Below, piece after piece: positions 1 through 7,873 of a stretch of DNA of 64,000 nucleotides (the first letter of the stretch is position 1; each line of letters begins with the position of its first letter). The stretch covers positions 120,879-184,878 of the forward strand of contig JAHDCU010000003.1 in the NCBI GenBank assembly GCA_020629715.1, in the 5' to 3' direction. The notes under the pieces were generated by a model. The model worked only from the letters and a program-made list of their open reading frames with translations, had not been told where the DNA came from and did no database searches. Position numbers and translations under genes: made by a program. Origin of the DNA: Saprospiraceae bacterium. GTDB lineage: Bacteria > Bacteroidota > Bacteroidia > Chitinophagales > Saprospiraceae.

Positions 1-231
1 ACCATTATGTTTGTATTTGGTTTTGCCATTTTTGCTTGGATTGGCGGCTCCAAACTGTACCATATATTCATGGATATTCCTGCCAAAAACATCGCAACTC
101 AATCTGGATTTTTCATAGCCTTGGTTGCCATGATTATAGGAGTGCAACTTTTCTTAGCTGGATTTTTAGCAGAGTTGATCACTCGCAATGCTACAGAACG
201 CAATCACTATCTCATCGAAGAAGAGCTTTAG
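1..231 (+). CDS. Family 2 glycosyltransferase, C-terminal end (partial)
   Basis: Only the last 76 codons are present; the reading frame is open to the left edge, so the start lies outside the window. The visible part holds two hydrophobic segments (FVFGFAIFAWIGG and FFIALVAMIIGVQLFLAGF) followed by a short charged tail ending NHYLIEEEL. This arrangement is typical of the membrane-anchored C-terminus of dolichol-phosphate-mannose-like family 2 glycosyltransferases in Bacteroidota, which build envelope polysaccharide at the inner membrane. The catalytic domain is not visible, so the family call rests on the tail and on the glycosyltransferase gene 7 bases downstream, with which it probably forms an operon. 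Confidence 0.6.
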   Translation, partial: TIMFVFGFAIFAWIGGSKLYHIFMDIPAKNIATQSGFFIALVAMIIGVQLFLAGFLAELITRNATERNHYLIEEEL

Positions 232-238
232 TAGGCCT

Positions 239-1345
239 ATGAAGATTGCAATAGTTGGCCCAGCTCACCCCTATCGCGGAGGAATTGCCTCCTTCAATGA
301 GTGTATGGCACTTGAGCTACAAGATGCAGGTCATGAGGTAGAGATCATTACCTTCACTATGCAATATCCTTCATTTCTGTTTCCAGGGAAAACGCAATAT
401 ACCGATGCATCTCCACCATCTTCATTACAAATCAGCAGGAGAGTATCCACTATCAATCCCTTCTCTTGGTATAAGACGGGGAAATATCTAAAGAGACAGA
501 AGTTTGATTTAATTGTACTTCGATATTGGATGCCTTTTTTTGCACCTTGCCTTGCAGCCATAGCGAAATTCTCAGGTATAAAATCTGTACTATTTGCGGA
601 TAATATCATCCCTCATGAAAAAAGAGTTGGAGATGATCAATTAACAGAATTAATTTGTAAAAGCGTAGAGGGCTATGCCGTACTCTCTAAAGCCGTAGAG
701 GAAGACCTTAACAATCTCGGGATTATAAAACCTACTTTTTACAATCCTCATCCAATTTTCAATCAGTTTGGTGATAAAGTTGATAAACAAATAGCCATTC
801 AAAAGCTTGGACTTGATAAGGATAAGCGTTATCTACTTTTTTTTGGCTTTATAAGAGAGTACAAGGGTCTTGATCTTTTGCTTGATGCAATGAAGGACTT
901 AGATAGTAATATCCATTTAATTGTAGCAGGGGAGTTCTACGGCAATGAAGAGCAGTATCGAAAACAAATGCAAGAAAGTCAACTCGAAAATCGATGTCAT
1001 TTCTTCGATCAATATATACCCGACGAGCAGGTCAAGTACTATTTTTCGGCAAGTGAAGCTTTAGTGCTGCCTTATAAGTCAGCCACTCAGAGCGGTGTAA
1101 CTCAGATCGGATATCATTTTGAAATACCTATGATCATTACCAATGTTGGTGGACTATCTGAGTATATAGATCATGGTAGGCAAGGTCTAGTAACCGAGAC
1201 TAATGCCTCCGCTATACAATCGGGAATACAGAAATTTTTATCCAGCGACCCCTCGACATTTATTGAAGCTGTACAAGCTAGAAAAGAGGAATTTACCTGG
1301 ACTAGATTTACTTCTAAGTTTTCATCCTTTCTAGCAAACATCTAG
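239..1345 (+). CDS. GT4-type glycosyltransferase
   Basis: A 368-residue GT-B fold glycosyltransferase, probably acting in the cytoplasm on LPS or capsule precursors. The N-terminus MKIAIVGPAHPYRGGIASFN is the usual first strand and glycine-rich loop of the acceptor domain. LLFFGFIREYKGLDLLLDA opens the donor-binding domain, and PYKSATQSGVTQIGYHFEIP followed by NVGGLSEYI is the nucleotide-sugar site. The first Glu of the usual EX7E motif is not seen. The frame is open further upstream to an ATG at 188, but that would overlap the previous gene by over 40 bases; the ATG at 239 gives the canonical N-terminus. The donor and acceptor sugars cannot be told from sequence. Confidence 0.85.
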   Translation: MKIAIVGPAHPYRGGIASFNECMALELQDAGHEVEIITFTMQYPSFLFPGKTQYTDASPPSSLQISRRVSTINPFSWYKTGKYLKRQKFDLIVLRYWMPFFAPCLAAIAKFSGIKSVLFADNIIPHEKRVGDDQLTELICKSVEGYAVLSKAVEEDLNNLGIIKPTFYNPHPIFNQFGDKVDKQIAIQKLGLDKDKRYLLFFGFIREYKGLDLLLDAMKDLDSNIHLIVAGEFYGNEEQYRKQMQESQLENRCHFFDQYIPDEQVKYYFSASEALVLPYKSATQSGVTQIGYHFEIPMIITNVGGLSEYIDHGRQGLVTETNASAIQSGIQKFLSSDPSTFIEAVQARKEEFTWTRFTSKFSSFLANI

Positions 1346-1350
1346 CTGTG

Positions 1351-3603
1351 CTACTTAATAAATCGATACCCCACTCCAACATTAGCCACAGCTCCATTTC
1401 GTCTAGAGTTACGTCCGATATTTAGGCTTATCGGCCCTAAGGGTGAATCATAAGATAAACTTACTCCTCCTCCGAAGCTATATATGAAATTGGAGGAACC
1501 ATATACATTATGTAGCAGATCTTCACCAAAAAGAAAATAGATATCTGGCTCAACATATAAGTTCGGCAACAATTTAACTCGAGTATTACAACCGATATAT
1601 AACAAGCTCGCATAGATCAGTTCTGATTCGTCCAAACCTGATAATCCAAAACTATCGTCTTTCGACTCCTGTGGTCCACCTAATCTGAATTGATTATAAA
1701 ACGCATTTTGAAAAGTCTCATCCGGTCTCCACCAATAAGTATTTCGATACATGATTCCAAATTTGCTACACCAACTGTCAGAGTGAGACAAATAATACTT
1801 ACCACTAATTATATACGATCTAAAACTCTTGTCTTCATTGAAATCAAAGATGGGGATAAACTCAACTCTCTCGACTTTATCAATGCTTTGACCAAATTGA
1901 TAATTATATGAAAAAGAGAGATCAAATCCTTTGGTTGCAAAATAATGATGATCTGTATTGTTAAATTGCCATTTAAAGTAGAGCTCATTGCGAAGACTCC
2001 TATATCGGACTACATCAAACTCTTTTAAAACCTCTGGAGTAATATTATCATACCGATATCGATATCCTGAACTTACTAACATTGAGTTACTAAATTCATA
2101 ATTCAATTGTCCCCCAATATATCTTTCGTCACGCTGATATACGCGTTCTACCTTACCTTCTATCATAAAAGGCTGTAGATACTGCTCTGCCTTGGCATGA
2201 ATAGAAAAAACTAAATTGGATAGCGGACTTGATCTCAGAAAATAATCAGCACTAAGCCCTGAATACTCTGATAATCTGGATTGTATATGTAAAACAGAAG
2301 GTTGTAATAATAAATTTCTGAACTGGGCAGTTACAATAAATGACGTGTTGTAATTATTGAATCTATTTATACTCAGTCCAACTCCCCAGTTTTTAGCAGA
2401 TTCCGAATCAATGTTTAATGATAGTTTCTGGGAATCATCACTAGTGAGCTCGTAATCAATTTTTGTAAAGTTCTTTGTACCAAATAAGCGGTTTACTCGA
2501 TAATCTAATTCATCAAAAGAAATATCAGAGTCATTTTCTAAGCTTAGACTTTTCCGCACAATCGCTTTCAAGGAGGGTTCCTCTGACTTGATATTTACTT
2601 TATCCAACTCAATCTCATCTTTTATAATCAGCTTTTCATTTTTAAATTTTATGGACTCAAAAGAAGAGAGATATTCTGCCAAGTTCAATAAGGACTCCTC
2701 ATTTTCGAGCGCTGCATCGTATCCACCATCTATAATATCTTCATACCTGTCAAATTCAAATCTATCCAAGTCTTCAATGACTGCATCTATGTATATATCC
2801 GTTAACTCTTTCTGTTTTTTTAAATCTATAAAACTTGAAATAATAGTCGCTTGCCCCATGATGCCAAACCAAGACTTTAGTTTTTCTTTTGGCTTAACTC
2901 GAGATCCAGTAAAAACTCCAATGAGAATATCTGCTCCCATATCTTTGCACTCTATTACTGGAAAGTTCCTAATTAGCCCTCCATCGACATAGAGTCTATC
3001 GTCTATTTCTTTGGGAGCGAACACCGACGGTATGGCCATACTTGCACGAATAGCATCGTGAATCTTACCGTCTTCAAACACTTTTATATCTCCATCTTCG
3101 ATATCTATGGCAACACATCTGAAAGGTCTATATAAATTATCAAAATGGTCAATATGATGAGCTGAGCTAAACATTCTAGATAGACATAGATCTAGCTTCT
3201 GACTGGATAGTATCGACTTGGGCAATTGAAGTTTTTTATCTTCCCATACAAAATTTAAAGGCAGCTTTTGATGATACTCCTTCTCTATAGCAGATACCTC
3301 ATCAAGTGGTATCTTATTACCTATTATATGATCCCAATCTTGGGATTTGACCACATCATACATTTCATCGGCACTTAAGCCCATCGCATAAAGTCCCCCA
3401 ATAATACTGCCCATACTAGTACCTGTAACATAGTCGACTTCGATGCCAATTTCCTCTAAGTACTTTATAACTCCAATATGTGCTAGGCCATGTGCTGCGC
3501 CACCTGATAATACTAGTCCTACTTTTGGCCGTTTTGGAAGTTCCTGAGCAGTTAACTGAGTAAACTGGATAAATACAAAGAAGAGAAGAAAACGTATAGT
3601 CAT
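1351..3603 (-). CDS. Patatin-like phospholipase with Omp85-type barrel
   Basis: A 750-residue protein with a signal peptide (residues 1-19), a patatin domain and a C-terminal outer-membrane beta barrel, the layout of PlpD-like (type Vd) proteins. The patatin part shows the oxyanion loop GGAAHG (35-39 region), the nucleophile elbow GTSMG with Ser63, and the DGG triplet with Asp207, so the Ser-Asp dyad is intact and lipase or phospholipase activity is expected. Residues about 310-390 look like a POTRA-type linker, and the alternating strands from about 400 to the terminal YRFIK resemble the surface-antigen (BamA-like) barrel. It converges on the upstream glycosyltransferase with a 5-base gap. 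Whether the lipase is released or kept at the surface is unknown. Confidence 0.88.
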   Translation of the reverse strand: MTIRFLLFFVFIQFTQLTAQELPKRPKVGLVLSGGAAHGLAHIGVIKYLEEIGIEVDYVTGTSMGSIIGGLYAMGLSADEMYDVVKSQDWDHIIGNKIPLDEVSAIEKEYHQKLPLNFVWEDKKLQLPKSILSSQKLDLCLSRMFSSAHHIDHFDNLYRPFRCVAIDIEDGDIKVFEDGKIHDAIRASMAIPSVFAPKEIDDRLYVDGGLIRNFPVIECKDMGADILIGVFTGSRVKPKEKLKSWFGIMGQATIISSFIDLKKQKELTDIYIDAVIEDLDRFEFDRYEDIIDGGYDAALENEESLLNLAEYLSSFESIKFKNEKLIIKDEIELDKVNIKSEEPSLKAIVRKSLSLENDSDISFDELDYRVNRLFGTKNFTKIDYELTSDDSQKLSLNIDSESAKNWGVGLSINRFNNYNTSFIVTAQFRNLLLQPSVLHIQSRLSEYSGLSADYFLRSSPLSNLVFSIHAKAEQYLQPFMIEGKVERVYQRDERYIGGQLNYEFSNSMLVSSGYRYRYDNITPEVLKEFDVVRYRSLRNELYFKWQFNNTDHHYFATKGFDLSFSYNYQFGQSIDKVERVEFIPIFDFNEDKSFRSYIISGKYYLSHSDSWCSKFGIMYRNTYWWRPDETFQNAFYNQFRLGGPQESKDDSFGLSGLDESELIYASLLYIGCNTRVKLLPNLYVEPDIYFLFGEDLLHNVYGSSNFIYSFGGGVSLSYDSPLGPISLNIGRNSRRNGAVANVGVGYRFIK

Positions 3604-3679
3604 ATTGCTAATTTACTGAAGACTTAAGCTGAAGCTAGTATATTGGCATTTATCTTTAAAGACTAAAATCTAATTTCCC

Positions 3680-4093
3680 ATGAATCCATTCCATTATGCA
3701 TTTAAGGTGAAGGATATTGATAGTACCAGAGCATTTTACATCGACATATTACAATGTGAAGAAGGAAGATCTACTGAACATTGGATAGATTTTAATTTTT
3801 TTGGCCACCAGCTATCCGCACATATAAGTGAATCTCTACCCGAGCTAGATTATTGTGGACTTGTAGATGATGTAAAAGTACCTATCCCTCATTTTGGGTG
3901 CTTACTTTCAGTAGAGCAGTTTAAGCAAATTCAGACTTTATTGGAGAAAGCTAAAATATCTTTTATCATAAAGCCACAACTTCGGTATCAAAATCAAACA
4001 GGTGAACAGTGGACCATGTTCGTTCTAGACTATAGCAATAATCCTATTGAGTTTAAGGCGTATACCAATCCAAAAGAAGTGTTTTCAGAATAA
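3680..4093 (+). CDS. VOC (glyoxalase/bleomycin resistance fold) protein
   Basis: A 137-residue protein made of one vicinal-oxygen-chelate fold. The start FHYAFKVKDIDSTRAFYIDIL is the typical beta-alpha opening, and the end FVLDYSNNPIEFKAYTN carries the Glu normally used as a metal ligand. His residues near the start (FHYAF) and in GHQLSAH are other possible ligands. It is about the length of single VOC modules such as glyoxalase I-like proteins. The substrate cannot be predicted. It lies 76 bases after the divergent patatin gene start and 37 bases before gmhA, and may share a transcript with the heptose genes, though no functional link is evident. Confidence 0.82.
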   Translation: MNPFHYAFKVKDIDSTRAFYIDILQCEEGRSTEHWIDFNFFGHQLSAHISESLPELDYCGLVDDVKVPIPHFGCLLSVEQFKQIQTLLEKAKISFIIKPQLRYQNQTGEQWTMFVLDYSNNPIEFKAYTNPKEVFSE

Positions 4094-4130
4094 AGTATTC
4101 CATTATTATTCACTTCTCTATCTTTACCGC

Positions 4131-4700
4131 ATGATCGAAAGAATCATCAAACAACATTTAGAATGTATTGAGGCATTGGCAAAAGCTCCTGAGGTACTCT
4201 CGAATATTCAAAAAGCCGCAGAGCTCATGACCCGTTGCCTAAAAGATGATGGCAAGATTCTTCTCTGTGGTAATGGTGGCTCCGCATCAGATGCACAGCA
4301 CATTGCAGCAGAGCTTTCAGGCAGATTTCTAAAAGATCGCAAAGCATTATTTGCAGAAGCGCTCACAGCGAATACATCTTATCTTACCGCCGTTGCGAAT
4401 GATTATAGCTATGATCATATCTATGCCAGAGCACTAGAGGCCAAAGGTCGAGATAGTGATGTATTGATTGCAATCTCAACAAGTGGTAACTCTCCTAATG
4501 TTGTTAATGCTTGTGAGTATGCAAAGAACCATGGTATCAATGTCATCGGATTTTCAGGAATCCAAAAGGGTATTATGAATGACTTCGCAGATATCATGAT
4601 CCAAGTCCCAAGTGACCATACTCCACGTATCCAAGAAGCTCACATTTTGATTGGTCATATTCTCTGTGAATATGTAGAACAGGCACTATTCCCAGAATAA
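4131..4700 (+). CDS. gmhA: Sedoheptulose 7-phosphate isomerase
   Basis: A 189-residue SIS-domain enzyme that turns sedoheptulose 7-phosphate into D-glycero-D-manno-heptose 7-phosphate, the first step of ADP-heptose or GDP-heptose synthesis for LPS or glycans. CGNGGSASDAQHIAAELSGR is the phosphate- and metal-binding segment, ISTSGNSPNV the second sugar-phosphate loop, and TPRIQEAHILIGH the C-terminal helix with the catalytic Glu and His. The open frame reaches back to 4047 and would overlap the VOC gene; the ATG at 4131 gives the family's normal N-terminus MIERIIKQHLE. The stop codon overlaps the next ATG (TAATG), which couples it to gmhB. Confidence 0.92.
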   Translation: MIERIIKQHLECIEALAKAPEVLSNIQKAAELMTRCLKDDGKILLCGNGGSASDAQHIAAELSGRFLKDRKALFAEALTANTSYLTAVANDYSYDHIYARALEAKGRDSDVLIAISTSGNSPNVVNACEYAKNHGINVIGFSGIQKGIMNDFADIMIQVPSDHTPRIQEAHILIGHILCEYVEQALFPE

Positions 4701-5272
4701 TGAAAGTACCCGAATTTATACAGCAATGTTTGGAAGATGGAGATTGGTGCCTATTCTTAGATCGTGATGGGACCATTAACAAACGACTCGTTGGAGAGTA
4801 TGTGGTTTCATATCATCAATTCGAATTTTTGCCTGGAATCATTGAATCGCTTAAAGAAATCCAAGGTCATTTCAAATACCTTTTTATCGTTACCAATCAG
4901 CAAGGCATCGGCAAAGAACTGATGACTCATGAAGATTTGAGTCGTATCCATCAACAAATGACCCAGGATTTTACGGCTTTTGGCATTCATATCGATCAGA
5001 TATATTATTGTCCTGAACTAGCCATTTATGATTCTCCCAATCGTAAGCCTAATCCTGGCATGGCTCTGCAAGCACAACAAGACTTTGAAGGAGTTGACTT
5101 TAAAAAATCCATCATGATTGGTGATACACTTAGCGATATGCAGTTTGGTAAGAATCTGGGAATGAAGACTATTTGGGTGGATCATAAGGTAAAGGGTGAC
5201 GTTAATCCTTCTTCAGAATTATATGATCTTTACATATCAAGTCTGACTGAAATCAAAGAGCTTTTTTATTAA
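4700..5272 (+). CDS. gmhB: Heptose-bisphosphate phosphatase-like HAD enzyme
   Basis: A 190-residue HAD-IIIA phosphatase, the likely D-glycero-D-manno-heptose 1,7-bisphosphate 7-phosphatase. Motif I is FLDRDGTINKR with the nucleophile Asp and general acid Asp, motif II the Thr of VTNQQGIGK, motif III the Lys in RKPNPGM, and motif IV MIGDTLSDMQFG. It overlaps gmhA by one base, which strongly supports the pathway assignment. Unlike E. coli GmhB it lacks the full zinc-binding Cys/His loop: only the Cys of YYCPEL is present before RKPNPGM. A histidinol-phosphatase-like role is possible from sequence alone but is not supported by the neighbourhood. Confidence 0.82.
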   Translation: MKVPEFIQQCLEDGDWCLFLDRDGTINKRLVGEYVVSYHQFEFLPGIIESLKEIQGHFKYLFIVTNQQGIGKELMTHEDLSRIHQQMTQDFTAFGIHIDQIYYCPELAIYDSPNRKPNPGMALQAQQDFEGVDFKKSIMIGDTLSDMQFGKNLGMKTIWVDHKVKGDVNPSSELYDLYISSLTEIKELFY

Positions 5273-5323
5273 CTAGCATCGTAAGATCATCTAAAAGAAT
5301 TATAGTTAGAAAAAGCCTCCTAT

Positions 5324-6025
5324 ATGATTAAGCATCTTGTTATTCTCTTATCCGTCCTATTAAGCTTTAACCTATATTCTCAAGATATATCACATAGCAT
5401 TTCTGGAAGCCAGGGTCAAGAATTTACTCTTGATCAAGCAAAAAATGCAATCTCTTTATCTGATATTAAAACTGGTTATCCGAGTTCATGGATCAGTGCT
5501 GAGGACTATCAGAATACCGAAATAGTATTATTTCAAGATAATCAGCAGTTCGCAGCAAATGGTGACAATGACATTTTAAATGCTGACCAAAAAGCATTAT
5601 TGTCGAAGGCAACGCTAGGTAGCACTATAGTAGTCAATGTTAATTATTCAAAGCTTAATGACATCACCAGAGAAAATCAATCATATACCATGAGCTTTGC
5701 CTTGTCTGTTACTCCTGATCTTCATGCTCAATATGAAGGCAGTACTAGTAGCTATGAGGAATACATTAACCAAAAAATAATTCATCAGATGGATCAAGAG
5801 GATATAAGTCAAGTTCTTAAAACTCCAATCGAAGTGATTTTCACAGTTAATGATTTAGGAAAGGTAGAAAATGTAAGATTTGATATCGAATCTGATAATC
5901 CGAGACTGAATAAGATCATAGTAGATGAGATCTCGAATATGCCAAAATGGAAGCCTGCGTCCATGAATGATGGAAGTACCGTAGCTCAAGACTTTTATTT
6001 TACGATTGGTAATGTAGGTTGTTAG
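5324..6025 (+). CDS. Secreted protein with TonB-C-like domain
   Basis: A 233-residue exported protein of unknown function. Residues 1-20 (IKHLVILLSVLLSFNLYSQ) are a signal peptide ending in SQ, common for Sec cleavage in this phylum. Residues about 145-230 resemble a TonB C-terminal-like fold: VIFTVNDLGKVENVRFD, then a helix ending MPKWKPA and a final strand VAQDFYFTIG. In Bacteroidota such stand-alone domains are common in periplasmic proteins and need not energise receptors. The middle part is not recognised. It has its own short upstream gap after gmhB and converges on the T9SS protein gene. Confidence 0.6.
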   Translation: MIKHLVILLSVLLSFNLYSQDISHSISGSQGQEFTLDQAKNAISLSDIKTGYPSSWISAEDYQNTEIVLFQDNQQFAANGDNDILNADQKALLSKATLGSTIVVNVNYSKLNDITRENQSYTMSFALSVTPDLHAQYEGSTSSYEEYINQKIIHQMDQEDISQVLKTPIEVIFTVNDLGKVENVRFDIESDNPRLNKIIVDEISNMPKWKPASMNDGSTVAQDFYFTIGNVGC

Positions 6026-6169
6026 TATAAAAATATAATCAAATTCCTATAGCACTTCTCAAGGTCGGAACCAACTTTTAATCATTAGGATATCTCTAAG
6101 AGAGGCTAGTTCCGTTCTAGATGAAAACTGGTGTTTATTTATAAACTGATAACTTCATCTAAGAAACAC

Positions 6170-6208
6170 AAAAAAAGCTCGTCGTAATGACTATATGAAG
6201 ACGGCTCT
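6170..6208 (-). terminator. Rho-independent terminator candidate
   Basis: On the minus strand an AGAGCCGTC arm pairs with GACGAGCTTT through one bulged A, with a 16-base loop, and is followed by a run of seven T. It sits about 30 bases past the stop of the T9SS protein gene and would end the iron-uptake operon transcript. Confidence 0.5.
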
Positions 6209-6239
6209 AAAACCATAGTAAAAACTTGATATTCTATAC

Positions 6240-7799
6240 CTAAATCTTCACAAATGCTTTATTCATATATATCGCTGAAGCAATATCCAAGAGTCGTAAA
6301 TAATAGGTCCCCCTTACTAAAGCTCCTACGTCTAATGCGGTAGAATTTGTATCTAGATTGCCTGATCGAACCATACTCCCATTACTGCTATACAGTTCAT
6401 AGGATATAGATGATGTTTTCTCTAAACCCGACAGATCAATATTCAACCGATCCGATACTGGATTAGGGCTGATTATGATATCATTGGGTAAGATTGATGG
6501 AATTTCCTCAGTACTGCTTACTACCCTGCAGCCTGGTATGATGCAACCATTGTGATCATACTTAAACAATACTCCTGAGTCTCTTCGGTACGGTAGCGTA
6601 TCACCTTGTGCATTGGTATGATGAGAGGTATTTCTACCCACCATATAGTAGCTGCCACTCTCTGGATCAAGTGCCGCATCATAGATATAGTTTCCCGAGC
6701 CCAAGGTCGGATGATTATTGATCGTATCTCGTTGCTCCCAGATTAGATTACCTTCTAAATCGATCTTCGCTGAGTAAGGATGTAAAACTGGGATACATGG
6801 ATCGTCTGGTAAAAAGATGGGCACTGAGGCACATTCGCTGTAGTCGGAGCCTCCAATGATATAGCCATCTTCCAATGGCAGTAAGAATGTAAGTGCACAT
6901 CGAAAAGATCGCCATCCGTAAAAGTTCGACCATATTACATTGAGATCTTCATCGTATCGACTTATTCGTCCTTGATCACTAAACCAATTCGGAATAGTAG
7001 GATGATCAGCCGCATAATTAGTACACATAATATAACCGCCATCTGATGTAGGGTAAAAACCATTACCGTCACTAGTAGTATCATCTGGATCGATAAATTC
7101 TCGCTGTAAATCTCCCTTAAGATCAAACTCCAATATAAAAGATGAAGGATCTATAGAACTTGATCCTAAAATCACTTCATGAGTGCCTGATACCATAATC
7201 TTTTCATCTACCTGTAATATGCCCTCTGGAAAGTAGCCACGTTGGAAGTCACCATGATATTTAATCCATTGTGTATTCCCCTCTATATCTACCTTATGCA
7301 ACTCCAACTGTATCGTATTTACAGAGGTATTCGCTGCAATTGCAAGCATGTATCCGTCATCTAGCTCTAATAACTCATAAGGCAAAGAAGTATATTCGCT
7401 GGAATGAGGATACTCTCTCACCCATAAAACCTCAGCCTCTGGTGTCATACATGTCAGATTATAGAAGTTACCAGGATAAGTCTCATACATAAATAGGAAA
7501 TTGCCCTCTCTATTACGAATCAAATTATTTTTGAAACGAAGGGCATATAGTTTGTTCTCCTCCAATATATCATACTTGTGTAAGATGACACCAGTAGTAT
7601 CCATTACGATAAAACTTACCCCTTCCCAGCCATCTCGTTCATCTTCACCTAATATATACAAGCGATCATCATGGTAGATAATACTCGAAAAATAACTCTC
7701 CTCTCCATCACCTAAGCAGAGGGACTTGAAGCCGCCCCATTGTGCTGATAACCAGTATGGTGAAAGTATTAATAGGAATAAATATTTTATATTTTTCAA
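6240..7799 (-). CDS. T9SS type A sorting domain protein, propeller-like
   Basis: A 519-residue secreted protein. Residues 1-19 are a signal peptide ending LSAQ. The bulk shows repeated four-strand blades with phrases such as LDDGYMLAIA, SDGGYIMC and EDGYIIGGSD, the pattern of beta-propeller proteins in this phylum. The last 80 residues form a T9SS type A C-terminal domain: IIISPNPVSDRLNIDLSG, a strand ending YELYSSNGSMVRSG, and the final TYYLRLL and AFVKI, so it should be exported across the outer membrane and attached to the surface. It lies 74 bases downstream of the TonB receptor on the same strand and may be part of that operon; its target is unknown. Confidence 0.85.
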   Translation of the reverse strand: MKNIKYLFLLILSPYWLSAQWGGFKSLCLGDGEESYFSSIIYHDDRLYILGEDERDGWEGVSFIVMDTTGVILHKYDILEENKLYALRFKNNLIRNREGNFLFMYETYPGNFYNLTCMTPEAEVLWVREYPHSSEYTSLPYELLELDDGYMLAIAANTSVNTIQLELHKVDIEGNTQWIKYHGDFQRGYFPEGILQVDEKIMVSGTHEVILGSSSIDPSSFILEFDLKGDLQREFIDPDDTTSDGNGFYPTSDGGYIMCTNYAADHPTIPNWFSDQGRISRYDEDLNVIWSNFYGWRSFRCALTFLLPLEDGYIIGGSDYSECASVPIFLPDDPCIPVLHPYSAKIDLEGNLIWEQRDTINNHPTLGSGNYIYDAALDPESGSYYMVGRNTSHHTNAQGDTLPYRRDSGVLFKYDHNGCIIPGCRVVSSTEEIPSILPNDIIISPNPVSDRLNIDLSGLEKTSSISYELYSSNGSMVRSGNLDTNSTALDVGALVRGTYYLRLLDIASAIYMNKAFVKI

Positions 7800-7873
7800 A
7801 TCACCCTTTTATGAATTATTAAAAAACAAATAAAAGTTAGAAATAATATTAACAACCCCCATTAAAAGGCTTT

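Noticed and set aside
4047..4130. Extended N-terminus for gmhA
   Set aside because: It would overlap the VOC gene, and the added residues do not resemble the family; ATG 4131 gives the normal start.
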